The notes: generated from the letters alone by a model not told the origin. A DNA stretch of 64,000 nucleotides from an uncultured Collinsella sp. (GCA_902470905.1 CABRIC010000004.1:6895-70894), one strand, 5' to 3'; positions 44,133-52,555 are shown, counted from the first letter of the stretch. Numbers and translations are program-made.

Positions 44133-45104
44133 ATGGCAGATAACGGCATTGTTGCGGTGTTCGGCAGTATGAACATGGACCTTTCGGTGGCGTGCGAGCG
44201 CATGCCGCGTGCGGGCGAGACCGTCGGCGGTAGCGGCTTTATCACCAATGCCGGCGGCAAGGGCGCCAACCAGGCTGTGGCAGCTGCGCGCATGGGCGCG
44301 CGCACGTGCATGATCGGCGCGGTCGGGCGCGATGCGTTTGGCGATGCGCTGGTGGCGGGACTTCAGGATGCCGGCGTGGGCGTTGAGCTCGTGGCGCATC
44401 GTGATGACGTGGAGACGGGAACGGCGACCATCATTCGCTGTGAGGGCGACAACCGCATCGTACTGTCACCGGGCGCCAACCATGCGCTTGCGGGCGAGGA
44501 CGTTGCCCGCGCGCTGAGGCGTCTGGTGGCCGATGAGCTCGACGGCGATGCCAGCGAGATTGCCCCGTCTGCCGGAAGCGTCTTTATCGCCCAGGGCGAA
44601 TGTGACCTTGCGGCGACGGCCGAGGCGCTTGTTTGCGCTCACGAGCTGGGGTTCTATACGGTCTTTAACCCCGCGCCGGCCTGCGAGTTGCCGGCGGGTG
44701 CGTGGCCCGCAGTCGACCTGGCCTGTCCCAACGAGACCGAATGCCAGGCACTGACGGGCATTCTGCCCGCAGATGACGCGAGTTGTGTCGAAGCGCTTAA
44801 TGCCCTGCTCGGCAAAGGCGCTGGCGCCGCGGTCATCACGCTGGGCGGTGCCGGTTCGGTTACGCTTGGTGATGATGGCGAGCTGCTGCGCATACCGGCG
44901 CTTTCGAGCTCGGTGGTCGATACCACGGCGGCCGGCGATACGTTTATCGGCGCACTTGCAGCTGCCCGTCTGGAGGACCTGCCGCTCTTTGAGTGCATGG
45001 CCGCGGGCGCTCGCGCCTCGGCGGTGACGGTGTCGCGCTTGGGTGCTCAGCAATCGATTCCCACGCGTGCCGAAGTTGAGCGCGTGTTTGATTTAGACGA
45101 TTAA
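44133..45104 (+). CDS. rbsK: Ribokinase (PfkB family)
   Basis: A 323-residue sugar kinase with FGSMNMDLSV at the N terminus, the first PfkB signature GGKGANQAVAAARMG, and the anion-hole/catalytic block DTTAAGDTFIGAL. NPAPA is typical of ribokinase. It phosphorylates ribose, here probably released by the nucleoside hydrolase encoded 28 bases downstream. The start ATG 44133 follows GAGGAGG. Divergent from the O-acetyltransferase gene. Confidence 0.88.
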   Translation: MADNGIVAVFGSMNMDLSVACERMPRAGETVGGSGFITNAGGKGANQAVAAARMGARTCMIGAVGRDAFGDALVAGLQDAGVGVELVAHRDDVETGTATIIRCEGDNRIVLSPGANHALAGEDVARALRRLVADELDGDASEIAPSAGSVFIAQGECDLAATAEALVCAHELGFYTVFNPAPACELPAGAWPAVDLACPNETECQALTGILPADDASCVEALNALLGKGAGAAVITLGGAGSVTLGDDGELLRIPALSSSVVDTTAAGDTFIGALAAARLEDLPLFECMAAGARASAVTVSRLGAQQSIPTRAEVERVFDLDD

Positions 45105-45132
45105 GTACAAGACGGAGAAGCGGAGTAGAACA

Positions 45133-46107
45133 ATGGCAACCAAGAAGCTGATCCTTGATCTGGATATGGGTGTGGACGACGCCATGGCGCTCGCCTATGC
45201 CATCGCGAGCCCCGAGGTGGAGCTCGTCGGCATTACCACGTGTTTTGGCAACGTGCGCGTCGAGCAGTCGGCGCACAACTGCCTGGCGGTGCTTGACCTG
45301 CTGAGCCGCCCCGAGGTTCCGGTGTACCTGGGTGCCGACCGCCCCATAAAGGCAAGCGAGCCCTATACGCCGCCGACGTCAACCACGCTCATCCACGGCA
45401 AGAACGGCATCGGTGGCGCGAGCGTGCCCGCGTCGCCCTATGAGCCGGTGGGGGCAACGTCTGCCGACGGCAACGCGGCGGTCGATTACCTGATCGATGC
45501 TGCGCGCACCTATGGCCCCGACCTGGTCTATGTGGCGACCGGTCCGCTTTCCAACTTGGCGCTTGCCCTGGAGCGCGACGCGGCGGCGATGATGTCCATC
45601 GGCCGCGTGGTGGTGATGGGTGGCGCCCTGACCGTGCCCGGCAACGTGAGCGCGGGCGCCGAGGCCAACATGGCGAGCGATCCCGAGGCTGCCGATGCGG
45701 TGCTGCGTTCGGGCCGCAAGCTCACCATGGTTGGTCTGGACGTGACGCATCGCGTGGTGCTCACACGCCGCGATATTGCCGGCTGGACGGGTTCGGGCAC
45801 TATGGCGGGCTGTGCGTTTGCGAGCATGGTCGAGCACTACATTGGCTCGTACGAGATGAACGCACCTTACCTGGGTGGTTGTGCGCTGCACGATCCGCTG
45901 GCCGTTGCCGTGGCGATCGACCCCACGCTCGTGGGTGCGCTCGGCTGCAATCTGCGTGTTGATCTGCTGGGCGAGTACCGCGGTCGCACCATCTGCGATG
46001 AGCGCCGCGTGGCAGATCCCGACAAGAGCGCGCTTGTGGCACTGACTGTGGATGCCCCGCGCTTCCTTTCCGAGTTCAAGGCACGTATGGCCCGCGTCCT
46101 GGGCTAA
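45133..46107 (+). CDS. Inosine-uridine preferring nucleoside hydrolase
   Basis: A 324-residue hydrolase with the Ca2+-binding Asp cluster DLDMGVDDAMAL at the N terminus, VATGPLSNLALAL, VVMGGAL and the C-terminal HDPLAVAVAI. It splits ribonucleosides into base and ribose, which the upstream ribokinase can phosphorylate; a nucleoside-salvage pair. The preferred base cannot be read from the sequence. Confidence 0.9.
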   Translation: MATKKLILDLDMGVDDAMALAYAIASPEVELVGITTCFGNVRVEQSAHNCLAVLDLLSRPEVPVYLGADRPIKASEPYTPPTSTTLIHGKNGIGGASVPASPYEPVGATSADGNAAVDYLIDAARTYGPDLVYVATGPLSNLALALERDAAAMMSIGRVVVMGGALTVPGNVSAGAEANMASDPEAADAVLRSGRKLTMVGLDVTHRVVLTRRDIAGWTGSGTMAGCAFASMVEHYIGSYEMNAPYLGGCALHDPLAVAVAIDPTLVGALGCNLRVDLLGEYRGRTICDERRVADPDKSALVALTVDAPRFLSEFKARMARVLG

Positions 46108-46114
46108 GTTGTCT

Positions 46115-46186
46115 TTTGGGACGGGGCTTTTTTGACTGGTATGATTGGTGCGACCATTCGAACCAGCTAAAAGAGCCCGTCCCAAA
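46115..46186 (+). promoter_or_regulatory. Long stem-loop in the luxS leader
   Basis: TTTGGGACGGG pairs with CCCGTCCCAAA, and the inner parts CTGGT/ACCAG and TGGT/ACCA extend it into a 72-nt stem-loop ending 22 bases before luxS. The run CTTTTTT inside the left arm might give termination after the preceding gene. Could be a leader attenuator or simply the 3' structure of the nucleoside hydrolase gene. Confidence 0.45.
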
Positions 46187-46208
46187 TTGACTACCGAGAG
46201 GATCTGCC

Positions 46209-46697
46209 ATGGAGCGCATCGCGAGTTTTTCCGTTGACCATCTGCTGCTTGAGCCCGGCGTGTATGTGAGCCGCATCGACCGCGATCCGGCGACCGGCGC
46301 CGCCGTCACCACCTTTGACCTGCGCCTGACCACGCCCAATAAGGAACCGGTTATGAACACGGCCGAGTGCCACACCATCGAGCACCTGGGCGCGACGTTC
46401 CTTCGCAACCATGCCGAGTGGTCGAGCCGCATTGTCTACTTTGGCCCCATGGGCTGCCGCACGGGCTTTTACCTCGTCGTTTTTGGCGAGGTGACGAGTG
46501 AGGAAATCTTGCCGCTCGTGCGCGAACTGTTCGAGTTTGTCGCCGGCTTTGAGGGCGATGTCCCCGGTGCCGCTCCCGAGGAATGCGGTAACTACCTGGA
46601 CCAGAACCTTCCCATGGCAAACTGGCTCGCGCGCCGCTACCTCGACCGCGACCTGGCCGATATCGACGAGAAGCACCTGCACTATCAGCAGGCGTAA
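46209..46697 (+). CDS. luxS: S-ribosylhomocysteine lyase
   Basis: A 162-residue LuxS. Metal ligands are in HTIEHL (His55, His59) and a Cys in the C-terminal EECGNYLDQN block; PMGCRTGFY contains the catalytic Cys. It splits S-ribosylhomocysteine to homocysteine and the AI-2 precursor in the activated-methyl cycle. Length is normal. It has a GAGAGGA ribosome binding site and its own terminator. Confidence 0.96.
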   Translation: MERIASFSVDHLLLEPGVYVSRIDRDPATGAAVTTFDLRLTTPNKEPVMNTAECHTIEHLGATFLRNHAEWSSRIVYFGPMGCRTGFYLVVFGEVTSEEILPLVRELFEFVAGFEGDVPGAAPEECGNYLDQNLPMANWLARRYLDRDLADIDEKHLHYQQA

Positions 46698-46729
46698 GGC
46701 TGCTTGCAGGAATAACGTTTGTGCCAGAA

Positions 46730-46757
46730 GCACTCCCGCTCTTGCGGAGCGCTTTTT
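46730..46757 (+). terminator. Terminator of luxS
   Basis: AGCACTCCCGC / GCGGAGCGCT imperfect stem followed by TTTTTATA, 32 bases after the stop. Confidence 0.75.
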
Positions 46758-46776
46758 ATACCGAGTGCTCAAAATA

Positions 46777-46813
46777 GAACAAGATTGTTCTAGAATGTTC
46801 ATAATGTCATATA
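46777..46813 (+). promoter_or_regulatory. Promoter with palindromic operator before the DUF4867 gene
   Basis: The perfect palindrome GAACAAGATTGTTC (46777-46790) includes the -35 box TTGTTC. CATATA follows after 17 bases. More GTTC/GAAC half-sites occur at 46797, 46817 and 46827. It suggests repression by a dimeric regulator. The spacing differs from the standard LexA box. Confidence 0.55.
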
Positions 46814-46830
46814 AACGAACAGGAGCGAAC

Positions 46831-47475
46831 ATGCATATCTACTCTGTCTCTGATCCCGAGTTCAAGTCCTATGGCAACGTTTGGGATAACGTTCCGTCCG
46901 AGCTTACGTCACCCGTGCTCGAGGCGCTTGCCTCCACGCCCATCCCTGAGGGCAGCAAATACGTGGCAAGCGCGCCGGAGCTCGAGGGCGTCAAGGATGC
47001 CGATAAACTGGGCTTTCTCATGTTTGGTGGCCGCCCCTTCCAGCTCGGCTGGTGCAACGGCCACAACACACGCCTCAACTGCCTGGAGTACCACCGCGCG
47101 AGCGAGTTCAACCTGGGTGCTCGCGATTTTATCCTGCTCGTGGCGCATCGCTGGGAGATCGAGGACGGCAAGCTCGACACCGCGTGCGTTAAGGCGTTCC
47201 ACGTGCCGGCTGGCACGCTTGTTGAGGTTTTCAACACCACGCTTCACTATACGCCGTGCATGGTCGACGATGGGGGCTTCCAGGTGATGGTGGCGCTGCC
47301 CGCCGGCACCAACGGTCCGCGCCCCGAGGCTGCGGCCGACATGCCCACGGCCGGCGACGCTTACTGCTATTGGAAGGCCGACAAGTGGGTTCTCTGCCAT
47401 GCTGACAGCCCCAAGGCTGCCGAGGGCGGCTACGTAGGCCTCATCGGCAAGAACCTCGACATCGCCTGCGACTAG
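46831..47475 (+). CDS. DUF4867 (cupin-like) protein
   Basis: A 214-residue protein matching the DUF4867 pattern as I remember it: GWCNGHNTRLNCLEYHRASEFNLG, then KAFHVPAGTLVEVFNTTLHYTPC. His and Glu residues in those blocks look like a cupin metal site. Members occur near sugar-metabolism genes, but the reaction is not known. A single-gene unit with an operator-like palindrome in its promoter. The start follows CAGGAG. Confidence 0.7.
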   Translation: MHIYSVSDPEFKSYGNVWDNVPSELTSPVLEALASTPIPEGSKYVASAPELEGVKDADKLGFLMFGGRPFQLGWCNGHNTRLNCLEYHRASEFNLGARDFILLVAHRWEIEDGKLDTACVKAFHVPAGTLVEVFNTTLHYTPCMVDDGGFQVMVALPAGTNGPRPEAAADMPTAGDAYCYWKADKWVLCHADSPKAAEGGYVGLIGKNLDIACD

Positions 47476-47483
47476 AATCTTCC

Positions 47484-47619
47484 GTCTCGATCTGTAACAT
47501 CTAGCGGGCTAAATCGTCTCTACCTGTTACAGATTTAGACAAACTGTAGAAGCTGACCGAAAATCTCGATCTGTAACACCAAGCCCGGTTTTGGCGGCCT
47601 ACCTGTTACAGATCGAGAC
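47484..47619. repeat. Two further 57-nt palindromes (same family as 3243-3700)
   Basis: Units 47484-47540 and 47563-47619. Each is exactly 57 nt with 16-nt arms (TCTCGATCTGTAACA / TGTTACAGATCGAGA) and a 25-nt loop. Spacing is 79 bp. The second loop (CCAAGCCCGGTTTTGGCG...) closely resembles the loop of the unit at 3644. Confidence 0.95.
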
Positions 47620-47622
47620 AAA

Positions 47623-47675
47623 CCGCCCCCAACCACCACAAAGGTGCCTGTCCCCTTTGTGGTGGTTGGGGGCGG
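47623..47675. repeat. Perfect 22-bp stem hairpin (AACCACCACAAAGG family)
   Basis: Arms CCGCCCCCAACCACCACAAAGG-type, 22 perfect pairs, with loop TGCCTGTCC. The inner 14 pairs and loop recur inverted at 61375-61411, so this is a dispersed element rather than a plain terminator. Confidence 0.8.
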
Positions 47676-47689
47676 GTATCAAAAAGTGT

Positions 47690-47857
47690 CAGACGGGGCG
47701 GCTGCCGGGCACCTGTGCGCGAAAAGAGGTATCGACCTGCGTCAGCATGTCGCCGTGATGCGCGACGCGGTGACCGAGGACGGTGTTGACCCGCTGGGCT
47801 ACACCACCTGGGGCCCGATCGCTGCGCTTCGCAAGTCCTGCTTTATAACGTCCTAAT
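47690..47857 (+). pseudogene. Remnant of a GH1 beta-glucosidase (C-terminal fragment)
   Basis: The frame encodes RGIDLRQHVAVMRDAVTEDG followed by DPLGYTTWGPI. This is the block before the end of GH1 6-phospho-beta-glucosidases, normally continuing into DLVSAGTGEM(K/R)KRYGFI. Here it diverges and stops. All catalytic parts are missing, and the upstream part runs into the hairpin repeat. A decayed fragment, not a working gene. Confidence 0.6.
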
Positions 47858-47861
47858 CAAA

Positions 47862-47902
47862 GCGCCCGGCGAGAAGTTAATGCTCGCCGGGCGCTTTTTT
47901 TT
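47862..47902 (+). terminator. Strong terminator behind the GH1 remnant
   Basis: GCGCCCGGCGAG / CTCGCCGGGCGC, 12 perfect pairs, then eight T. Probably the original terminator of the lost glucosidase operon. Stem and loop (AAGTTAATG) nearly repeat at 56626-56658. Confidence 0.9.
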
Positions 47903-47940
47903 GACTAGTCGTTTAAGAACGTCCCCAACGACTAGTCAAA
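47901..47940. repeat. Dispersed repeat R4 (TAGTCATT family variant)
   Basis: TTGACTAGTCGTT / AACGACTAGTCAA, 13 perfect pairs around taagaacgtcccc. The arm changed from CATT to CGTT on both sides together, while the loop equals R1 and R3. Confidence 0.85.
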
Positions 47941-48055
47941 AATGAGCCATGTGTCCCAGTTGTGGAGACTCGTTGAGCCGTCTGGGTATCGTGAAAGATC
48001 GCGCGCTCGCCCATCATCAAAAGTGACACACGCTACCAGTTGATGGGAGGCAGCT

Positions 48056-48793
48056 ATGGGCTTCTTTGACAAGATGTTCGAGAAGAAAGAGTGCGCGATT
48101 TGCGGTACCGAGCTGGGACTTTTGGGAAAGACCAAGATCAACGAAGGCTACCTGTGCAAAGAGTGCGTCGGCAAGCTCTCTCCCTTCTTCCACGGCTATC
48201 GCTCCAGCACCGCGGACGACATCCGCGAGCAGCTCGCCTACCGCGAGGCCAATGCCGAGCGCCTAGCCTCGTTCAACCCCACGCGCACGCTCTCTGCCGG
48301 GCGCACCAACGTCATGCTCGACGAAGACGCGGGCCTGCTGATCATTACCTCGCAGAGCCGCTGGCGCGACGCCAATCCCGACATCATCGAGTTCTCGCAG
48401 GTACTCGGTTGCGATATGGATATCGACGAGCACCGCACCGAGATCTATCGCGAGACAAAAGATGGCGAACGCGAGAGCTACAATCCGCCGCGTTACGACC
48501 TGGATTACGACTTTAACCTGACCATCCACGTCAACACGCCGTATTTTACCGAGATCAACCTGCGCGTGAACGACTCCACCATCGATCAGCGCGGTTCCAT
48601 CGAGTACCGCGAGGCCAAGCGCCAGGCAACCGAAGTCCGCGACGCCCTGGTGCAGCTGCGCCAGGAAACGCGCGACAGCGTCATGGCCGCCAAGGCTCCC
48701 AAGACCGCGGTGACCTGCCCCTTCTGCGGAGCCACCACCATTCCCGATGCCAGCGGGCGCTGCGAATACTGCGGCGGCGCCATCGGCGCATAG
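48056..48793 (+). CDS. DUF4428-type zinc-finger protein
   Basis: A 245-residue protein. The N-terminal zinc finger CAICGTELG...CKECVGKL is the DUF4428 pattern. The central beta-rich domain (residues about 75-190) resembles a PH/SHOCT-like module. A C-terminal zinc ribbon CPFCGATTIPDASGRCEYCG ends it. First of a group of zinc-ribbon genes ending at 51442. Cytoplasmic; function unknown. Confidence 0.7.
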   Translation: MGFFDKMFEKKECAICGTELGLLGKTKINEGYLCKECVGKLSPFFHGYRSSTADDIREQLAYREANAERLASFNPTRTLSAGRTNVMLDEDAGLLIITSQSRWRDANPDIIEFSQVLGCDMDIDEHRTEIYRETKDGERESYNPPRYDLDYDFNLTIHVNTPYFTEINLRVNDSTIDQRGSIEYREAKRQATEVRDALVQLRQETRDSVMAAKAPKTAVTCPFCGATTIPDASGRCEYCGGAIGA

Positions 48794-48817
48794 CCTCCGG
48801 CAGCGAAAGGACCGATC

Positions 48818-50140
48818 ATGGCCTTCGAGAGCGTCAACTATCAGTGCCCCGCGTGTGGTGGCCCCCTTCACTTTGCCAGTGCCGAGCAAAAGCTCGTCTG
48901 TGACTACTGCGACTCGCGTTTTGAAGTCGAAGAAGTCGAAGCCCTCTATCGCGAGCGCCAGGACAAGGCGGACGCCAAAGCCGACGCCGCAGTAGCGGCG
49001 CCCAAGCCCGCCGCCGACGCCGCGGTGCAGGAGCTCGCCCAAAACGCCGGCTACATCTGCTCGTCGTGCGGCGCCGAGCTAATCTCGGACGGTACCGTCG
49101 CCGTTACCACCTGCCCGTACTGCGGCAACCCCGCCGTGGCACCCGGTCAGCTCTCGGGCGACTTCTTACCCGACCTGGTGATTCCGTTTAAGCTCGGGCG
49201 CGACGACGTTATGGCCGCGCTCAAAGAGCACTACAAGGGCAAGATCCTGCTGCCCAAGAGCTTTGTCGCCGGCAACCACATCGACGAAGTCCAAGGCGTT
49301 TACGTGCCGTTTTGGCTTTACGGCGCCCGTGTGGACGGCGAAGTGTACTTTGATGCGACCAACGAGACCGTGACCGAGGAATCCGATTGCACCGTCACGA
49401 CCACCGACCACTACGATGCCTACCGTAAGGGCAATATCTCGTTTGAGCGCGTATCCGTCGACGGATCGTCCAAGATGCCCGACGGCCACATGGACGCCAT
49501 CGAGCCGTTTGACTACGATGCCCTGCGCCCGTTCTCGGTCGCGTATATGCCCGGCTACATCGCCAACCGCTACGACGAGGACTGCGAAACCTGCAAGGCG
49601 CGCGCCGAACGCCGCATGGAGGAGAGCACGATCTCGGCCCTGCGCGAAACCGTCGTCGACGAATATGACGATGCCACGGTCGAAAGCAAGCAGCTCGACT
49701 ACACCTGGGAAAACAGCGATTATGCCCTGTTCCCCGTGTGGATGCTCTCTACCTCATGGAACGGCAAGAGCTACCTGTTTGCCATGAACGGCCAGACCGG
49801 TCGCATGGTCGGCGAGCTTCCCTGCTCCAAGTCCAAGCTCGCTATCGCCTCGGTGCTGTTCTTTGTGATCGGATTTGTCCTCTCCCAGATCCTCTTCATG
49901 GGTGAGAACGCCTTCGATCCGGATTACCTCGCCTTTGACATCGAGGGCATCCTCATCAACATCGTCGCGCCGCTGATCATCGTGATCATCGCAGACGTGC
50001 TGCTGGTCGGCCAGCTCAAGACAGCCAACGAGGCCACCCACGCCGACGAGTACTGCGGCGAGCTCGACCTGGTCGAGAAGCACGACACCTTCAGCCACAC
50101 CGAGACCACCGTTGTCATGAAGGATGACAAGGACGACTAA
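48818..50140 (+). CDS. Zinc-ribbon membrane protein (TFIIB-like ribbon)
   Basis: A 440-residue protein with two zinc ribbons in the first 110 residues: CPACGG...CDYCDS and CSSCGAEL...CPYCGNP. A long soluble domain follows, with FWLYGARVDGEVYFD and YALFPVWMLSTSWNGKSYLF. Two C-terminal membrane helices (about residues 345-400) end it. It lies 24 bases after the zinc-finger gene and 48 before the SPFH gene. Probably part of one membrane-associated complex. Confidence 0.7.
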   Translation: MAFESVNYQCPACGGPLHFASAEQKLVCDYCDSRFEVEEVEALYRERQDKADAKADAAVAAPKPAADAAVQELAQNAGYICSSCGAELISDGTVAVTTCPYCGNPAVAPGQLSGDFLPDLVIPFKLGRDDVMAALKEHYKGKILLPKSFVAGNHIDEVQGVYVPFWLYGARVDGEVYFDATNETVTEESDCTVTTTDHYDAYRKGNISFERVSVDGSSKMPDGHMDAIEPFDYDALRPFSVAYMPGYIANRYDEDCETCKARAERRMEESTISALRETVVDEYDDATVESKQLDYTWENSDYALFPVWMLSTSWNGKSYLFAMNGQTGRMVGELPCSKSKLAIASVLFFVIGFVLSQILFMGENAFDPDYLAFDIEGILINIVAPLIIVIIADVLLVGQLKTANEATHADEYCGELDLVEKHDTFSHTETTVVMKDDKDD

Positions 50141-50188
50141 CCATCCTGACCAATACCACCCGGCCTTTGACGAGAAAGGAAGATCACC

Positions 50189-51442
50189 ATGGGACTCTTG
50201 AAAGCTGGATTGGGTGCTGCCGGCGGCGTCATGGCCGACCAGTGGAAGGAATTTATCTACTGCGAATCGATGCCCGCTGACGTCTTGGCCTGCAAGGGCA
50301 GCAAGCGCACCGGCGGCCGCAGCTCCAACACGCGCGGCGAGGACAACGTCATCTCCAACGGCTCGGTCATCGCCGTCAACGACGGCCAGGGCATGCTCGT
50401 GGTGCAAAACGGCAAGATCATCGAGGTTGCGCTGGAGCCCGGCGAGTTCGTCTTTGACACCGGCAGCGAGCCGAGCGTCTTCAGCGGCAACCTGGGCGAC
50501 TCCATCAAGGAGACGTTCGCCAATATCGGCAGCCGCTTTACCTTTGGCGGCGACGCGGGCAAGGACCAGCGCGTCTACTTCATCAACACCAAGGAGATCA
50601 TCGGCAACAAGTACGGCACCGCCTCGCCTGTGCCCTTCCGCGTGGTCGATAACAACATCGGCCTGGATGTCGACATTTCCGTGCGCTGCAACGGTGAGTA
50701 TTCATACCGTATCACCAACCCGCTGCTGTTCTACACCAATGTCTGCGGCAACGTGACCGACAGCTATACGCGCGACAAGATCGACAGCCAGCTTAAATCC
50801 GAGCTGCTCACCGCCTTACAGCCTGCCTTTGCCAAGATCTCGGAGATGGGCATTCGCTACAGTGCCATCCCCGGTCACACCACCGAGCTCGCGCGCGCGC
50901 TCAACGAAGTCCTCTCGGCCGATTGGCGCGACTTGCGCGGTGTCGAGATCGTGAGCTTTGGCGTCAACTCCATCGCCGCTTCGCAAGAAGACGAGCAGAT
51001 GATCAAGGACCTGCAGAAGGCCGCGGTCATGCGCGATCCCACCATGGCGGCCGCCAACATCGCCAGTGCCCAGAGTGACGCAATGCGCGCGGCAGCGGCC
51101 AACCCCAACGGCGCGATGGCCGGCTTTATGGGTATGGGCATGGCGGGCGGCATGGGCGGCATGAACGCCAGCCAGCTGTTCGCCGCCGGCCAGGCACAGC
51201 AGCAGGCTGCCCCACAGCCAGCTCCGGCTCCGGCACCCGCCCCCGCGCCGGCTCCTGCCGCTGCCCCCGCGGCCGGCACGTGGACCTGCAGCTGCGGTGC
51301 CACCAACACCGGCAAGTTCTGCCCCGAGTGCGGCAGCCCCGCGCCCGCGCCCGCGCCCGCACCGGCCAAGTGGTTCTGCCCCAACTGCGGCAGCGAAAAC
51401 GGCGGCAAGTTCTGCAGCAACTGCGGAACGCCCAGGCCCTAG
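50189..51442 (+). CDS. SPFH-domain / YdjI-like protein with C-terminal zinc ribbons
   Basis: A 417-residue protein. Residues 1-290 match the SPFH/virion-core (YdjI) family: MADQWKEFIYCESMPADVLA, YFINTKEIIGNKYGT and LLTALQPAFAKISEMGIRYS. A Gly/Met- and Pro/Ala-rich linker leads to two zinc ribbons, CSCGATNTGKFCPECG and CPNCGSENGGKFCSNCG. In Bacillus, YdjI is tied to membrane stress with PspA-like proteins. The flanking zinc-ribbon genes support a shared complex at the membrane. Confidence 0.8.
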   Translation: MGLLKAGLGAAGGVMADQWKEFIYCESMPADVLACKGSKRTGGRSSNTRGEDNVISNGSVIAVNDGQGMLVVQNGKIIEVALEPGEFVFDTGSEPSVFSGNLGDSIKETFANIGSRFTFGGDAGKDQRVYFINTKEIIGNKYGTASPVPFRVVDNNIGLDVDISVRCNGEYSYRITNPLLFYTNVCGNVTDSYTRDKIDSQLKSELLTALQPAFAKISEMGIRYSAIPGHTTELARALNEVLSADWRDLRGVEIVSFGVNSIAASQEDEQMIKDLQKAAVMRDPTMAAANIASAQSDAMRAAAANPNGAMAGFMGMGMAGGMGGMNASQLFAAGQAQQQAAPQPAPAPAPAPAPAPAAAPAAGTWTCSCGATNTGKFCPECGSPAPAPAPAPAKWFCPNCGSENGGKFCSNCGTPRP

Positions 51443-51522
51443 CGCCCCTAACTGGTAATGAGCGGGGGATCCGCCACCCCCGCATTTGCTTCTATGGGTT
51501 TCGTTCGATGAAGGAGGACACC

Positions 51523-52365
51523 ATGAAGACAACGTTCAAAAAGTCCGTACTCGCATTTCTGACATGCGTCCTGGCGCTCGCCTTTGCCCTGACGGGCTGC
51601 AGCGGCGGCGGCAAAGACCCCAAGGCCAACTTCGTCGGCAGCTGGGAACTCTCGGGTGGAACCTTGGACGGCGAAGAGCTCACCGATGAGTACATGGATA
51701 TGCTCAAGGAGTGGGGCCTCAACTGTATCCTGATCCTCGACGAAGACGGCACGGGCGTCCTCGACATGTTCCTTGAGGTCGCCGACCTGAAATGGGAGGC
51801 CAAGGACGCCACCACCGTAACGATTACCGCCGAAGATGAGTCGCACGACCTGAAACTCAAGGACGACAAGCTCGTCCTCGAGGTGGAAGGCGACAAGCTT
51901 ATCTTTACGAAGTCCGACAAGGATCTGTCCGGTACGGTGAAGAAGGATCGCGAGAACGCCGAGAAGGAAGAAGAGATCGATGAGGCCGTCGAAGACGACG
52001 ACGTCCAGAGCATCGAAATCTCCCCCGCCGTCACCGTCGCCGATGACGACCTGTGCACCATCACCATCACCGAGAAGTTCAAGGACGACTGGGGCGACAT
52101 CGGCTTTGTCGTCAACATCACCAACAAGAGCGACAAGGACCTGACCTTCTACGCTCCTTCCGGCAAGACCAACGTCAACGGCACCATGAAGGAACCCTGG
52201 TTCTCGGCTCACTTGATGCCCGGCACCAACGCCACCGAGGAATTCACGTTCTCGAAGGGCACGCTCGATAGCCTTGACGACCTCGTCAATACGACCATCG
52301 GCATCGACGCCTACCTGACCGATTCCTACGAGGACGTCGCCTCCTACAGCGCAACCATCGCGTAA
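51523..52365 (+). CDS. Lipoprotein with DUF5067/DUF4352-like C-terminal domain
   Basis: A 280-residue secreted lipoprotein. The lipobox LTGC (Cys26) follows a hydrophobic signal. The first domain (FVGSWELSGGTLDGEELTDEY) resembles DUF4923-like lipocalin-type folds. An acidic linker leads to a beta-sandwich-like domain (FKDDWGDIGFVVNITNKSDKDLTFY) typical of the DUF5067 group. Likely surface-exposed; ligand unknown. AAGGAGG precedes the chosen ATG at 51523. Same strand as the zinc-ribbon genes, 80 bases later. Confidence 0.75.
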   Translation: MKTTFKKSVLAFLTCVLALAFALTGCSGGGKDPKANFVGSWELSGGTLDGEELTDEYMDMLKEWGLNCILILDEDGTGVLDMFLEVADLKWEAKDATTVTITAEDESHDLKLKDDKLVLEVEGDKLIFTKSDKDLSGTVKKDRENAEKEEEIDEAVEDDDVQSIEISPAVTVADDDLCTITITEKFKDDWGDIGFVVNITNKSDKDLTFYAPSGKTNVNGTMKEPWFSAHLMPGTNATEEFTFSKGTLDSLDDLVNTTIGIDAYLTDSYEDVASYSATIA

Positions 52366-52415
52366 CGGCAGACACCGACAGCCGCGGATTGGCGGACACA
52401 TCCGCGCACATGCCA

Positions 52416-52450
52416 GGCGGGGACGCAGGAGATAGTCCTGCGGCCCCGCC
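52416..52450 (+). terminator. Terminator of the lipoprotein gene
   Basis: GGCGGGGACGCAGGA / TCCTGCGGCCCCGCC, 14 of 15 paired, then GCTTTATG. Confidence 0.75.
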
Positions 52451-52482
52451 GCTTTATGCCGACAGCGCTGCCCACACAAGCA

Positions 52483-52521
52483 GGCCGCCCGCTGTTTTTA
52501 GATGCGAAACGGCGGGCGGCC
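52483..52521. terminator. Second hairpin between convergent genes
   Basis: GGCCGCCCGCTGTTT / AAACGGCGGGCGGCC, 15 pairs with one G-T. On the minus strand it lies 35 bases past the response-regulator stop and can end that operon. Confidence 0.6.
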
Positions 52522-52555
52522 TATCTTTGGCGTTGGAGCACGGGCGGCGCACCGA

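Noticed and set aside
46777..46790. LexA/SOS box
   Set aside because: The spacing GAAC-6-GTTC differs from the usual CGAAC-4-GTTCG, and the downstream gene has no link to DNA repair.
47644..47856. Functional 70-codon gene
   Set aside because: Its start lies inside the hairpin repeat and the product is only a fragment of a GH1 enzyme; reported as a pseudogene.
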